DNA from: Calendula officinalis
Lineage: Eukaryota > Streptophyta > Magnoliopsida > Asterales > Asteraceae
NCBI GenBank assembly: GCA_963853835.1
Contig: OY970830.1
Location: forward strand, 40,137,966 to 40,201,965
Length of the DNA: 64,000 bases
Direction: 5' to 3'
The translations under genes were made by a program, and so were the position numbers. Below are positions 31,789 to 43,377 of this stretch, piece by piece. Positions within the stretch are counted from its first letter, which is position 1; every line of letters begins with the position of its first letter. The notes beneath the pieces were generated by a model. That model was not told the origin of the DNA. It ran no database searches and was given only the letters and a program-made list of their open reading frames with translations.

Positions 31789-33862
31789 ATGGCTTTGGAT
31801 TCTCAAGCTTCGGTTGGTATGGGTGAATCTTCTACCGACGTTAGCGTTGTTAAAGTACTTCCAACAAAGAGAAATCCGGAGATTTGGTGCCATTTCGACT
31901 TATGTTTGATGTCGGATGGGGGGGAAAAAGCTCGGTGCAATAGATGTTCGCGTTTCTTTAAAGAAGATGGAAAGACAACTTTGAAGTATCATGCTAATAA
32001 AAGTTGTAGGGTCGTGAAAATGGGCTCGACGAGTGACCAAACAACCATGGGAAATGACGGGAACTTGTTTAGTTTCCAAGCTAGTAGGCTCCGTGAGCGA
32101 ATGGCGAAGTTGGTGGTTCAAGAGGCGTTGCCCTTTAACTTTTTCAACAACAAAAGGTTGACGAGTATGATCCAAGAAGGGTTGGAACCACGCTATACCC
32201 ATGTAAGTCGTACTACCTTAAGACGTGATGCTATAAAATCGTGGAAACTTGCTAAAGATGATTTAAAAAAAGGTTTTGAAAATCTACAAACGGGGGTTAA
32301 TTTAACTAGTGATGTTTGGACCACTCCAAATGCTTCACATGACTCGTACCTTTGTGTTACCACTCATTGGATTGATCCCAATACTTGGGTATGATGAAGT
32401 GTACGATTGCGTTTGAATTATTTGGGGCTCCACATTCGGGGGGAAATTTGTACCAAATTTTAGACTATGTTATAAGAAGATATAAATTAGAGTCAAAAAT
32501 CTTTTCTATGTCTTTTGATAATGCGTCCAACAATACAAATGCGGTTCAAAAACTAATTGTTAAATATAAATCGATTTGTAACGGTATTTTTTTTCCATAG
32601 TCGTGCACATATTATTAATTTAGTTGTGCAATATGGGTTACGTTTTATCGAACCAACAAAAGAGGCTTTTAGAGTAATGCTAAAAGATCTTTTTGGTACT
32701 ACCGGTTTAAGACATATAATAAGTATATGAAATTTTATGTCGATGCGGGACAAGATTGGTTAGGTCCAAAAAGGGACATACCTACGCGTTGAAATTCCAC
32801 TTGGCACATGTTTGAATGTGCTTTGTGTCAAAAATCTTCTTTAAAAGTGTCTCATGATATGCTAGCTGATCGAAACCTTGTTGTACGATTTGAGGAGTCT
32901 AGTTGGGAAACGATCAAACAAGCTACCGAATTACTTTGTGTTTTCAAAAATGCAACAACTTTTTTGTCAGGAGTTTACTATCCTACAAGTCCATTGGTGT
33001 TAAAACAACTTTTCTTAATGTGTTCAAAAATAAATGACTTTGCATTCAGGGGTCACCATTTACACAAATGGTGGAACCAATGAAAGAAAAACTTAGAAAA
33101 TATTTTACCGAAATGCCCCCCATTATAACAATAGCCGCCGCTTTAAACCCCTTGATAAACGCGTCAGGGGTCGAGGTGTTACTTACCAAAATTTGTACCG
33201 ATTTGAATTTGTGTAACAAAGACGTTTGTTTTACTGAAAAAACCATTGCACATTTCAACAAGTGTTTTAAAGACATGTTTGGTGTTTACTTGGCTAAATA
33301 TGGCCCAACAACACACATTCATACCATGATGCAAGATGGGGCCTCTGGTTAGGGTCATAAGGATTATGATGAAAATGTTAGATTCTACAACACTTTGAAA
33401 AACGAAAATAGCAAACGAGCTCGTGATAACACCACTACTAGCGAGCTTGGGAGGTATACACTTACCGATTTTTTGTCAACTATAAGTGTAGAAGAATTTC
33501 CAAACTTTGATATTTTGGGTTAATGGAAAGGAAAGGGTATCCAATTTCCGATTATTTCTGCTATGGCTCGTGACATACTAAGTGTCCAAGCTTCTATGGT
33601 AGCTTTGGAATCCGCTTTTTGTCTTAGCGGTAGGGTTATATCAAACAGGAGATCGAAGCTCACACCTTTGTTGGTTGAAGTTCTAATTTGTTTGAAAGAC
33701 CATCTCGATGCAGCAGAACGTTTACAACATATTTCATCATTTGAGACCGAGTTGGAGGACGTGGAAGAACGATTACATAACATGGAAATAGAGGGACACA
33801 TGTCGGTACCTCTAACACTCGAAAACTTCAATTCGACTATGCAACAATGTCATGCGAGATGA
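31789..33862 (+). pseudogene. hAT transposase (RICESLEEPER-like), disabled
   Basis: A 201-residue N-terminal frame begins MALDSQASVGMGESSTDVS and holds a BED-type zinc finger (EIWCHFDLCLM...CNRCSRFFKEDGKTTLKYH) and the start of the catalytic domain (NLTSDVWTTPNASHDSYLCV). It stops at 32392-32394. Homologous sequence continues in other frames: GMMKCTIAFELFGAPHSGGN, MSFDNASNNTNAV, FECALCQKSSLKVSHDML, and the hAT C-terminal dimerisation segment (ILSVQASMVALESAFCLSGR, VISNRRSKL, LICLKDHLDA). Several frameshifts and stops make it non-functional. It matches zinc finger BED / RICESLEEPER transposases. A copy lost this way would depend on other hAT copies to move. Confidence 0.88.
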
Positions 33863-34133
33863 AGATGAAGAAATGAAGGCGGCGAATGAAGACGAAGACA
33901 TGAAGAATGAAGACTCAAAATTAACGTTTAGTTTGTATTACGTTTATGTTTAAAAGACTTTATGTTTAAAACTGGTTTGAAATTGGTCTGAACCGGTTTT
34001 GATCGGTTTTTGCGTATTCTCGTAAAACCGGTTTCAAAACCGAACCGGTTTGGACAAAACTGGTTTTGACCGGCGTTGACCAAAACCGATTCGGTTTTCG
34101 AAAAAAACCGGTTTGTGCACCTCTATATGTGAC

Positions 34134-35160
34134 TCTGAGGTGATGCAAGTGACTAAACAGGGTTTGGTCATCGCTGCCCGACATGGATCCTTGGCCACGT
34201 CGTGGCTTCGTATGTGGCACATGCCACCACGCCATAAACACAAGAGAGCACCGCCCCACCACGTCGTGGGTGGGGGAGGGGGGGTTGTGAACGAAGCTGG
34301 ACTACGACCACGTGGTTTGGTGATTTCGAGGAAAAATAGACTGTTAAACTACAATGAATTATGTTTGGGTTGGAGGCTGCAGAAAAAACGAATAAGATGA
34401 AAGCGATGACGGTGGCTGTAGGGTGTAGAAGAAAACGAAAAAGTGCAATTGGGATTTTTGGTTTTTTTATTTATTTTTGAGCTTCAAAAAAGTCAAGGTT
34501 TTAAAATTTTAGACTGGGTGTTTTTTTTTTGCCGTTTAAAATTTAACCCTAGTTACAAAAAAATTAACACAAATAATTATAATTAATTAAAATCTGATTT
34601 ATTATAAACTTTTGATAATGTGGTATTATAAATTAATTCTCTGGGTTATATTTAAAAAGAAAATTTGAAAAACAAAATAGCATAGTTTAGTGTGGTGAAT
34701 ATTTCCTAAAAAATGATGTTATGTGATTACTGAATCATGTGATTACATGTAACCATTAGTGTTTACACATATGATAAGGTACATTAAAATGTTTTGCTAC
34801 ATGGCTCCACTAGTACCGGTGAATGTTCACCGGATTCTATTGCACACATCATCGCTAGGTAAACTTCCAACATTTATGTTTTTTACATTTTCTAATCACA
34901 AAGAAGAGAGCAGATATGCTATTTTATGTCTCAATTCAACTGCGTTCAAGATTCGGTTCTATCTACAAAAATCTTGGGTCCACTTGCTTTGCACTTTTAC
35001 CAATTTCTTAATTTCATGTGACCTTTTGTAGTTCGTTTCCATGATATTCCCCATCGAATTACATCCCTCCACAACCACATACCCTTTTTCTCTCTAGAAT
35101 CATCACTTTTCGGTTTTCTTTTTCTTCACAATTTCGTTTCTTTTTTCTCTGTTTGGCAGC
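34134..35160. other. Spacer upstream of ELF3
   Basis: 34190-34330 contains CCACGTCGTGG-type repeats and a G-run (GGGTGGGGGAGGGGGGG) of unknown origin. From about 34540 the sequence is AT-rich. The ELF3 promoter and 5' leader presumably lie in 34700-35470. Confidence 0.4.
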
Positions 35161-35468
35161 TTACGCTCGTTACCCTAACTGGGTCGATCTCAAAATCCAT
35201 GATTTTGTAGAAAAGATTAAAACCTAATTTTGCAAATTGGGGGTTCTTTATTCTGCTAATCGGAAGTGGGGTTTCCTTCGATTCTGTTATCCGTTTGCAA
35301 AATTCGATTTTTCCCAGATCATGTTTGTGTTAGGTTGGCGCTGAATCTTCAATTTGGGGGAAAATTTTGACTGTCATCGATTCGAGTGAAAGTGGAACAA
35401 ACAATTAAAGGGTTGCTGAGAAATCGATGTTCTTTTAAGTTGAAGATAATTGGTTTCTGATCTATAAG

Positions 35469-35691
35469 GTATGACTAAACTGGTGGATGTTCTATTTTGT
35501 TAATTTTTTAGGTCAAACTTGAGCTAATTTTTATGAAAACTTGTATCTGCTGTACTTGTTATGAATTTTCAATTTAACTTCTCTGGAAAACCCTAAAGTT
35601 GTACCAATTTTAGGATTGAATAACAACCCCTTTGACTTTCAAGGTCAAAGTGTAGCTTCTTAATTTCTGATTTAGTTGTTGAATTTGAAGG
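35469..35691 (+). other. Possible 5' UTR intron of ELF3
   Basis: A donor-like AAG/GTATGAC at 35468 and a pyrimidine-poor acceptor AAG/GTTGAAAAG near 35690 would place a short intron just before the ELF3 start codon. Transcript data would be needed. Confidence 0.35.
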
Positions 35692-35702
35692 TTGAAAAGA
35701 AG

Positions 35703-36635
35703 ATGAAAAGAGGGAAAGATGAAGAAAAAAGTATGGGACCAATGTTTCCAAGACTTCATGTGAATGATACTGAAAAAGGAGGGCCAAGAGCACCCCCTAG
35801 AAATAAAATGGCTCTTTATGAACAACTTAGTATTCCTTCACAGAGGTTTAATGGTGGGGTCCCTTCATCTTCAAATCAAGTGAGTTTAAATCAATATTTA
35901 TATTAAATTAAATATCAATATGTATTGTGGTGTTTCACATATAGCTTAATATAACGTTTTACTAATAATAGTTAAAATGGTGTTTGGTAGTGTGTTTTGA
36001 ATAATCCGGTTGTAAGATATGTTGTTGAATGTGCTTCTTCTGTTTGAAGTTGTAATAATCAGATAATCAGTGTTTGTCAAATTTTGATTATTTAAGAAAG
36101 TAATACAAGTCTCTCAAATTATGTTAATAAGAAAGGGTAAATATGTAATTTTATTGTTATGTTATGATTATAGGGAACCATGAATGAAAGGGGTACGTTT
36201 TCCCCTCGTCAACAATCTTCTTCAACTCACCCAACAAGAAAACCAGACACTTGTAATTCTGAGAATCAACATAAAAGAAGACAAGAAGAAGACGATTTTA
36301 GGGTTCCAATCTTTGACCAACAATCTGGAACAAGTCAAAACCGGAGTGGAAATAGGCAAAATACAGAAAACAAACATATCACACCATTTGGTGCTCATTT
36401 TTCAGGTCGTTTAGCAAATGTCCAAAGCAACAACAAATCCCTAAAAGAAAATTCTCAAGATTTTGCTAGAAATCAACCCTCAAGACCAAATGTTAAACTT
36501 CCATTGAAGGAGACGAATGAATCTTCAAGTTTTAGTCATAGAAATGTTTCAAAGAATGGGAATTTAAGAGTTGATTCACAAGCCGATAATAGTTTGTGGG
36601 GTGAAAGTGGGACTAACAATAATAATAATAATAAC

Positions 36636-36682
<47 letters not shown>

Positions 36683-39041
36683 TAATAGTTCGGTTCCATT
36701 AAGGGAAGTTGAAGAAGAAGGATTAAGGAGCCCTAATAATGGTGATGCCATTTCTGAGACATCAATGGTTGATTCAATTTGTGGAGTTGATATATCTCCT
36801 GATGATGTTGTTGGGATTATTGGTCAAAAACATTTTTGGAAAGCAAGAAGAGCTATTGTTAAGTAAGTTCTTTTATTATATCCACAAAAAGGTGTTGACT
36901 TTTGACTATTAGTCAACTGTCTAATATATGGAAAACTCTTTGAAATAATTTGATGATTGTGTGTTTGACATTTTGTTTTAACAGCCAACAAAGAGTGTTT
37001 GCTGTTCAAGTGTTTGAGCTCCACAGACTCATAAAGGTAACCCTATCTATTTGATCTTGAACTAATACCCTTTATTTATTGCTGTTTTTCACATATACTC
37101 CCTGAAGTCTAAATTGTTGCAAGCTTAACCAAAAATATGGTTTAGCTTAGATGTGGCAAAATGCCTAAACAATTTCTGCCCTAAATTTTTATAATTATTT
37201 TAAACAATTAGTCTGTCAAATATGATTACAAAAGCTAATATTGTTTCAATAATAATTTGACTTTTTTACATAAAAATTGGTTAGGAAGATTTATGCATAA
37301 AAAAATACCCTTTCGGCAACTTTCGGCCCATTTCCTAACTAATCTTTTTCATTTGACCCATTTGACCAGTTAGAGATAAAAGACAAAATTGCCCTCTAGT
37401 TTTGCTAGATATTTTGGGTACTGGTATGAAAACTTCCAACGGTTCAGGGACAATTTGTAGATCATATTCTCTTTAACTAAACTTAACCAACAAAGATTTA
37501 AACTTGATTATATTATTATATAAAACAGGTTCAAAGATTAATTGCTGGATCACCTCAACTTTTGGTTGAAGAAAACGGGTACATAACAAAACCACCAAAA
37601 GTTACTCCAATCAAGAAAATTCCAATTGAATATGTCATAAAATCTACCATAAATACCCCTAAACACAAACCCGACCTTGAAAAACCGAATGAAGAAACAG
37701 AATTTTCAGCTGAAAACGCTGTTGGGAAAGCATCTTTATCATCTGTACAAAATGGCAGTCAAACAACAAATTGCAGACCGTTTGGTGGGGCCCACCCGTT
37801 TCCATCTGACCCGAGCATGGGATCTTGGAATTTTAACGGGCCACCTGGACACCAATGGCTGATTCCTGTTATGTCTCCTTCTGAAGGGCTTGTTTACAAA
37901 CCCTACCCTGCACCTGGGTTAATGGGCCCGGTTTATGGCGGGTGCGGCCCGCCCGGATCCATGCCACCTGTAATTGGTAAGTTTTATTTTAATATCTGTT
38001 TATATTTGTTTGTGGTTGATACAGAGATTAGGGTTTGTGTTTAGAAGTGATTATGTTATATTGAGTAATCAGAGTGGTTTAAATGACTAAAAATGACATT
38101 TATATTGTGAAGAAACAATAGGTTATGTGAAATGGGAGTAAAAGGCTTTAAAGTAGGTTAAAAGAAGGGCTAATTTGGTAATTTTATTTTACTTTTAGTT
38201 AATCAGGTTTTGTTTCTGCTGCAATTCGTTAACTAGAAGCAAAAAATGTTTTTCCTAACATTAATAAAAATGTTATTATTACACCTTCAAGTTCTAATAA
38301 TTATAATACTTCCTCCGATTCAAAATAAGTGATACACTTTCCATATTTGGGTGATTCAAAATAAGTGATACGCTTCCTCCTAAGTACCCCTTTTCTTAAC
38401 CAACTCGTTATCTGATTTTTCAAGTTTTAATAATCACTTTTAAAACGTACATCCAAACCCTAAATATCCAATTTTGCGAGATATTAATTTTTTTAATATA
38501 ATTATATAAAACAGGACACAATTTTCCGAACTATGGGGTCCCACCTTCTGATCACCATTTTGAAGGACCCACCGGGCCCCACCCTTTCGCCCCACCCGCT
38601 AGTAATGGCTACTTCCCTGCTTATGGTATGCAAATGATGAACCCGAACCCAAACCCAAACCCAAACCCAAACCCAAACCCAAACACAAACCCGAACCCAA
38701 AACAAAACCCGAACCTGATCAACCCGCAACACCAAGGCTCGAGTAACGTTCCGGTTGAGAAAAACGGTGCAACCGTTCCAAATGTGGTCAGGTTTAATAA
38801 TGCTTCTAAAGATACTGAAGTACAAGCAAGTACAGCAAGCAGTCGAAGTGATAGAACAAAAGACCGAAACGCCCTTCCTCTTTTTCCAACCGGGCCCACT
38901 CCTGAACCAACCCGGGTTGAAGCAGTGGGGCCCGCCCGTGTTATTAGAGTTGTACCGCATAATGCTCGGTCAGCAACTGCTTCTGTGGCCCGGATTTTTC
39001 AGTCCATACAAGAAGAAAGAAAGCAGCATGATTCGGGCTAG
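35703..39041 (+). CDS. ELF3: EARLY FLOWERING 3 (evening complex scaffold)
   Basis: ELF3 is the nuclear scaffold of the circadian evening complex (with ELF4 and LUX) that represses PIF4, PRR9 and other targets and senses temperature. Coding exons: 35703-35879, 36174-36862, 36985-37036, 37529-37976, 38515-39041; GT-AG, phases close, total 630 aa. Conserved blocks: [20 protein letters not shown] and [20 protein letters not shown] at the N-terminus; [40 protein letters not shown] and [20 protein letters not shown] in the middle; C-terminal [28 protein letters not shown]. Residues 207-228 are 22 consecutive Asn, and exon 5 carries an Asn-Pro dipeptide run (about 38641-38711). The ATG at 35703 is chosen because it begins the conserved N-terminus. 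Confidence 0.95.
38311..38400. mobile_element. Partial mariner-like MITE in ELF3 intron 4
   Basis: CTTCCTCCGATTCAAAATAA plus GTGATACACTTTCC matches the left end of the MITEs at 53008 and 55192. A second partial copy follows at about 38350. No right end was found, so it is a fragment. Confidence 0.6.
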
Positions 39042-39517
39042 GTTGTGATTGGTGTTGTACTTTGTGCTTATATGGTTGTAATTTTTGACTAAATGTATTG
39101 GTTGTTGAATACACTAGGATATGTGTGTGTATATATATGTATGCAAAGATTATGACATGATCCTGTAAAAATGCTTGCTTTAAGAACTAGGATGTGTTTG
39201 TGATGTAACTTTTGAAGTTGTGCACAGGAATGCAAAACAAAGCTTAAGCATACATTTTATATACTTATTTTTATTGTTCCGTTTTTCTTTTTTATTTAAA
39301 TTTAGGTGTCACGTCGGACGTATAAACACCAAATATAGTGATAACTTTATTGCAAGAAATGAATTTAGTATATTGCCTTTCCTTTTTAACGATTTTATTT
39401 GTTTTATGGAAATTGTTCTATTATTAGAGATTTTATTATTAAAACAATTTTACATGTAACCCGAATCAATCGAATCAAGACGTTCAAAACCTAACTTGAA
39501 AATATTAAAACAATTTT
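39042..39517. other. ELF3 3' region
   Basis: Presumed 3' UTR and downstream spacer. No other gene seen. Confidence 0.5.
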
Positions 39518-40289
39518 TGTTTGGTTCGTTGGAATGTTTCTGATGGCATTGAAATCTAGAAAGGAATTGGAATTGTCAGGAATTGGATTCCAATTCCGTA
39601 CTCTGTTTGGTTCGCAGAAATGGAATTGAAATTTAATTCAATATTATGTTTGGTTGCTAGCAAATGGAATTGGAATTTTATAAAAAGATGGATTTACCCT
39701 TATTCGTGTAGGTGGTGGTGGTGGTGGCGGCGACAACGGTAGTGGTGGAGGCGGTGGTGGGTGGTGGAGGTGATGGGTGGCGGTAGTGGTGGGTGGGTGG
39801 TGGAGGCGGTTGCGGCGGGTGGTGGTTGTAGCGGTGGGTGGGGGAGGTGGTGGCGGGAGGTGGTGGTGGAGAGTGGTTGTAGCGGTGATGGGTGGCGGTG
39901 GTAGTCGGTGGGTGGTGGTGGGCGGTGTTGGCGGGTGGTGGTGGAGGTGGTGGGTGGCGACAACGGTAGTGTTGGGTGGCGATGGTGGTGGTGGGCGGCG
40001 GGTGGTGATGGTGGGTGGCAGTGGGTGGTGTTCGTCGGCGGGTGGTGGTGCGGGTGGTGGTTGGTTTAAGGCTCAAATGTATTAAATGGTTATATGGTAA
40101 TCTACACATTCCTTCCTTCATGGGATTTTAAAATCCTTCCATCTTTAGATGGAATTCATATTCCCTTATTTGATGAAATGTTTTACGACCAAGGATTCCA
40201 ATTCCATCCAACTAAACATAAGAATCCATAAGAACTGGATTCCATTTCATTCAAATTCCCAAGGATTCCAACAAACTAAACGAACCCTA
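39518..40289. mobile_element. Putative MITE containing a GGTGG minisatellite
   Basis: The ends TTTGGTTCGTTGGAATG and CATTCC-like AATTCCCAAGGATTCCAACA then AACTAAACGAACC are imperfect inverted repeats, with further inward inversion (GGAATTGGAATTGTC / ATTCCAATTCCATCC). The centre (39709-40062) is a GGTGG-rich minisatellite. No target duplication was established. Confidence 0.5.
39709..40062. repeat. G-rich GGTGG/GGCGG minisatellite, about 350 bp
   Basis: The plus strand is almost entirely GGTGGTGG, GGCGG, GGGTGGTGG and GTAGCGG words, with few C residues. Long open frames in it (Pro/Thr/His-rich on minus, Gly/Val-rich on plus) are by-products of composition, not genes. Confidence 0.85.
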
Positions 40290-41631
40290 AATGTTATAAC
40301 TAAGTTTTGTAGTAAATAAAATATTGTAACCATTTGTTAAATAGACGGCTCTCATTCGGGTAATAAAAGAGTTTTAATTTGTACAAAATAGATCCAAAAA
40401 CTCCTAATTTGTAGAATTTGGTAACAAAATATTACATAACATAAAACAACAAAATTTTAGGCAATAGTTAAGATATTAATTATGTTTGGAATGTATCTAA
40501 ATGTTTTGTCAATGAATCATTCAATGTAATAAAGACTAAACATTATGACTCCAAACTATTAAAAGAAGGTTTTAAATGAAAATAAAATTTGATTTTCCCC
40601 CACAAAATAAGGAAATTTACCCTGGCATGTGGTGCGTCGGATTATAAAAAATTGTTGAAACATACGATGATGACATACCACATTCCTTTGATCTCTTCGC
40701 CCAATTCTTGATTTCTCCCCACTTTTGTGGACTCGCGTCTCTTTCATGCTAACCAATTTATAAGTCACAAGTCTTTTTAATCAATCAAATTTGAAGAAAA
40801 GTCAAGTTGTTACTATTTGATGGTCAACTTCTACATTTCCTTATGGTATGTTCTTGTCCAAATCTCTTTCAAATTTTCTTCATTTTTTGTATGATCTTCA
40901 GTGTTTTAGTATCGTTTATGTCTTGGTGATTTTTTTTTTTTTTTTTTTTTTTTGCACTTTTGTTATATGAATGAAGTTTCGTTTATATCTGGGTTCTTTT
41001 GCTATTACTTTTTGTATTTCTCTTTGGAGTTTTTAAAGGTGCAAGAAGGGTTTAATGGTGTTCTTTTAAAAAAAATATTCATTTTTTTGACTTTTCAAGA
41101 AAGATTCAATATTCCCATCTCTTGGTTCTGGGTTTTAAGCTGTTTTACCTGTAAGTATTCATATTTATATTTTCCAAAAAGATTTAAACATTCCCATGGC
41201 TTGAATTTTGGTTTTGTGGTGTATCTGTAAAAAAAAAACCTTCATTTTTATGTTTCTTTGATGGTTTTTTTAATCTGGTCCTGCCTCTCTTTGCAAGCTC
41301 CTTGTAGCTAGGAGTCAGCGCAAGTGAACTTTCATGACCACAATAATTTTTTTTTTCTCATATAAATTGAACCTTAGACCTGGTATAAATTTCACCCCTT
41401 TGTAATTTCTTTGAGCAAACTTCTACACTCCTATATTATGAAAAATCGATTTTTTGGGCCTTAAAAATTCTTATAAAGATTAAAAAAAGTTGTAACCTAT
41501 GGAATTTATTTTGGTATGTCAGGCTGCAAGAAGGATGTCAAAGGACTTGATGAGCTATAATTCAACATACCCACAAACAAATTTTGTTATTTGTGTGTGA
41601 TCAAGAACCAATTTGTAACTCTTTCTTCCAA
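40290..41631. other. Spacer and 5' region of the GT14-like gene
   Basis: No gene seen. A 24-base T run lies at 40930-40953. Confidence 0.4.
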
Positions 41632-43377
41632 ATGGAGGAAGGCAAAGACCCAAATGGTACCACCATTACACTTAAACCAAACCAATCAAGGTTGTTGCCA
41701 CAAAGACTACTCCAATTACTTGTATTATTTCTACTTTTATGTTCTTCAATTTCTCTATTCATCGTTTACATGATTCGTAAACCCGAAGCTATGACAACAT
41801 TAACTTCATCATTTCCCATTTTACAACCATGTGTTCAAGAACAACAAACCACAAATCTTGATTATTGGATCAAGTCTCCGAAATTGTTGCATACAATGAC
41901 CGATAAAGAGTTATTTTGGAGGGCTTCTTTTATGCCACAATTGAAGAATTATCCATTTAAAAGAGTCCCAAAGATTGCTTTTATGTTCTTGACTAAAGGG
42001 CCATTGCCATTAGCTCCATTATGGGAGAGATTCTGTAAGGGACACGAAGAATTATATTCGATTTACATTCATTCGCTTCCGTCTTATGAAGCTGATTTTT
42101 GGCCTACATCTGTTTTTTATGGGAGACAAATACCAAGTCAGGTATACTTTATTTCCTTTACTATAGTCACCATATTTATGCACATTAGGAAATTACTATT
42201 TTGCCTTTGTGTTTGATAATAATAATCTAATGATATAATAACCTAAAAATCAACCTAATGTCACGTGTCATGAACTTCTTAGTGTTAGAAAAGGGTTCAC
42301 TTCATCAAAATCTAATGAATTTATACCTTAGAATACGCATTTTCCATGACCATCCCATTACATGCTAGTCATTTCACATTTGGATGTGTTTTGGAGATTT
42401 AAACCTAAATTGAGTATTTTCAACTCTAGTCATAGCTTGACTCTTAAAAGTCAAATGTTGATTATGCTTGAAATCTTTATGTGTTTATTTAATGCAATTC
42501 CCTAATATTTTATAGTAACAATTTCTATATTTTACTTGGGTTTAGATTATGCATGGGCATACAGATAACAAATGTTTAATAAACTAAAATTTACTTAATT
42601 AGATTAAATGATATTGATTAGTAATTAATATTTTTGTGTTTTTACCTAATTGAAGATGAAAGTTTTTAATGCATTAAATTTCAACGATTAAGGACATTTT
42701 ATTAGCAAAAATTTAAAAAGTATATTTTAAGGACTCATTTGATGCTGTTCGAGTTTCAACCCATGCAATCTGTTAATTTTTATGTGACCCCAGAATCGAT
42801 TTCTGAGTATTGTATCTATGTTGAAATTTTGTTGGGCAGGTTGCAGAATGGGGAGTATGTGCGATGCAGAAAGAAGACTACTCGCAAACGCCCTTCTCAA
42901 ACCAATTTTTCATTCTCGTATCGGAATCCACTCTACAATTTCACATTAGTCCATCATTACATCACAAATTCAGCTTCACCGGCGCCTTTAGTTCCGTCGG
43001 CCAGAATGTCGCCCCATCTCGCAATGGTTTGAAGTTGACCGGAATCTCGCAATCGTTATTATCTCCGATGTCACTTATTATCCCAAATTTTGCGTGTTAC
43101 GTAGACGACCATTATTTTCCGACCTTGTTAACGATTAGGACTCCCGGTTTGATTGCGAACCGGAGTTTGACTTGGGTTGACTGGTCTAGAGGCGTTTGGG
43201 AAGTCTGATATAACGGAGGAATTTATGAAGATACTTCACGGAAACCGTGAGTGTCGTTATAACGGAGAACCTTCTTCGGTTTGTTATCTTTTTGCGAGGA
43301 AATTTTCTCCCGGGAGTTTGGAACCGTTGTCTCTTCTAGCTCCTAAGTTTTTTTGGTTATTGAGAAACAGAAAATGA
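41632..43377 (+). pseudogene. GT14 / core-2 I-branching glycosyltransferase-like gene, disabled
   Basis: Exon 1 (41632-42141, 170 codons) is intact: a cytosolic N-terminus, a membrane anchor (LLQLLVLFLLLCSSISLFIV, about residues 27-47), then KLLHTMTDKELFWRASFMPQ and PKIAFMFLTKGPLPLAPLWE-RF, hallmarks of plant Golgi type-II DUF266/GT14 proteins. Donor CAG/GTATAC; exon 2 acceptor at 42838-42839. Exon 2 keeps family words but in different frames: CDAERRLLANALL, then NQFFILVSES, then PLYNFTLVHHYITNSA, then FEVDRNLAIVIISDVTYYPK, then YVDDHYFPTLLTIRTPGLIA-NRSLTWVDWSRG, then FGKSDITEEFM and SVCYLFARKFSPGSLEPL. At least four frame changes and a loss of residues before QWFEVDR mean no full protein is made. 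If the reading is not an assembly error, this is a recent pseudogene. Confidence 0.82.

Larger units (their letters stand above)
25782..34125 (+). mobile_element. hAT transposon with nested retroelements, TIR TAGAGGTGCACA
   Basis: Exact 12-bp terminal inverted repeats TAGAGGTGCACA (25782) and TGTGCACCTCTA (ending 34125) are flanked by 8-mers GATGTGAC and TATGTGAC, a 7/8 match consistent with a hAT target duplication. Both subterminal regions are rich in AACCGG/CCGGTT words (25800-25990 and 33970-34115), typical transposase-binding clusters. A decayed hAT transposase lies on the plus strand at 31789-33862. The leader resumes after a retroelement insertion (about 26012-31687) with ATAAATACCCCTTAGG. 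Without that insert the element would be about 2.7 kb. Confidence 0.88.

Noticed and set aside
25782..34125. CACTA or Mutator element instead of hAT
   Set aside because: The 8-bp near-perfect duplication, the TAGAGGTG ends and the BED-finger transposase all point to hAT.
35676..35702. Upstream in-frame start for ELF3
   Set aside because: The upstream codon is TTG, not ATG, and the conserved ELF3 N-terminus begins at 35703.
39678..40121. Pro/Thr/His-rich and Gly/Val-rich open frames of 100-150 residues
   Set aside because: They are translations of a G-rich minisatellite in three frames; no conserved domain, splice context or start support.
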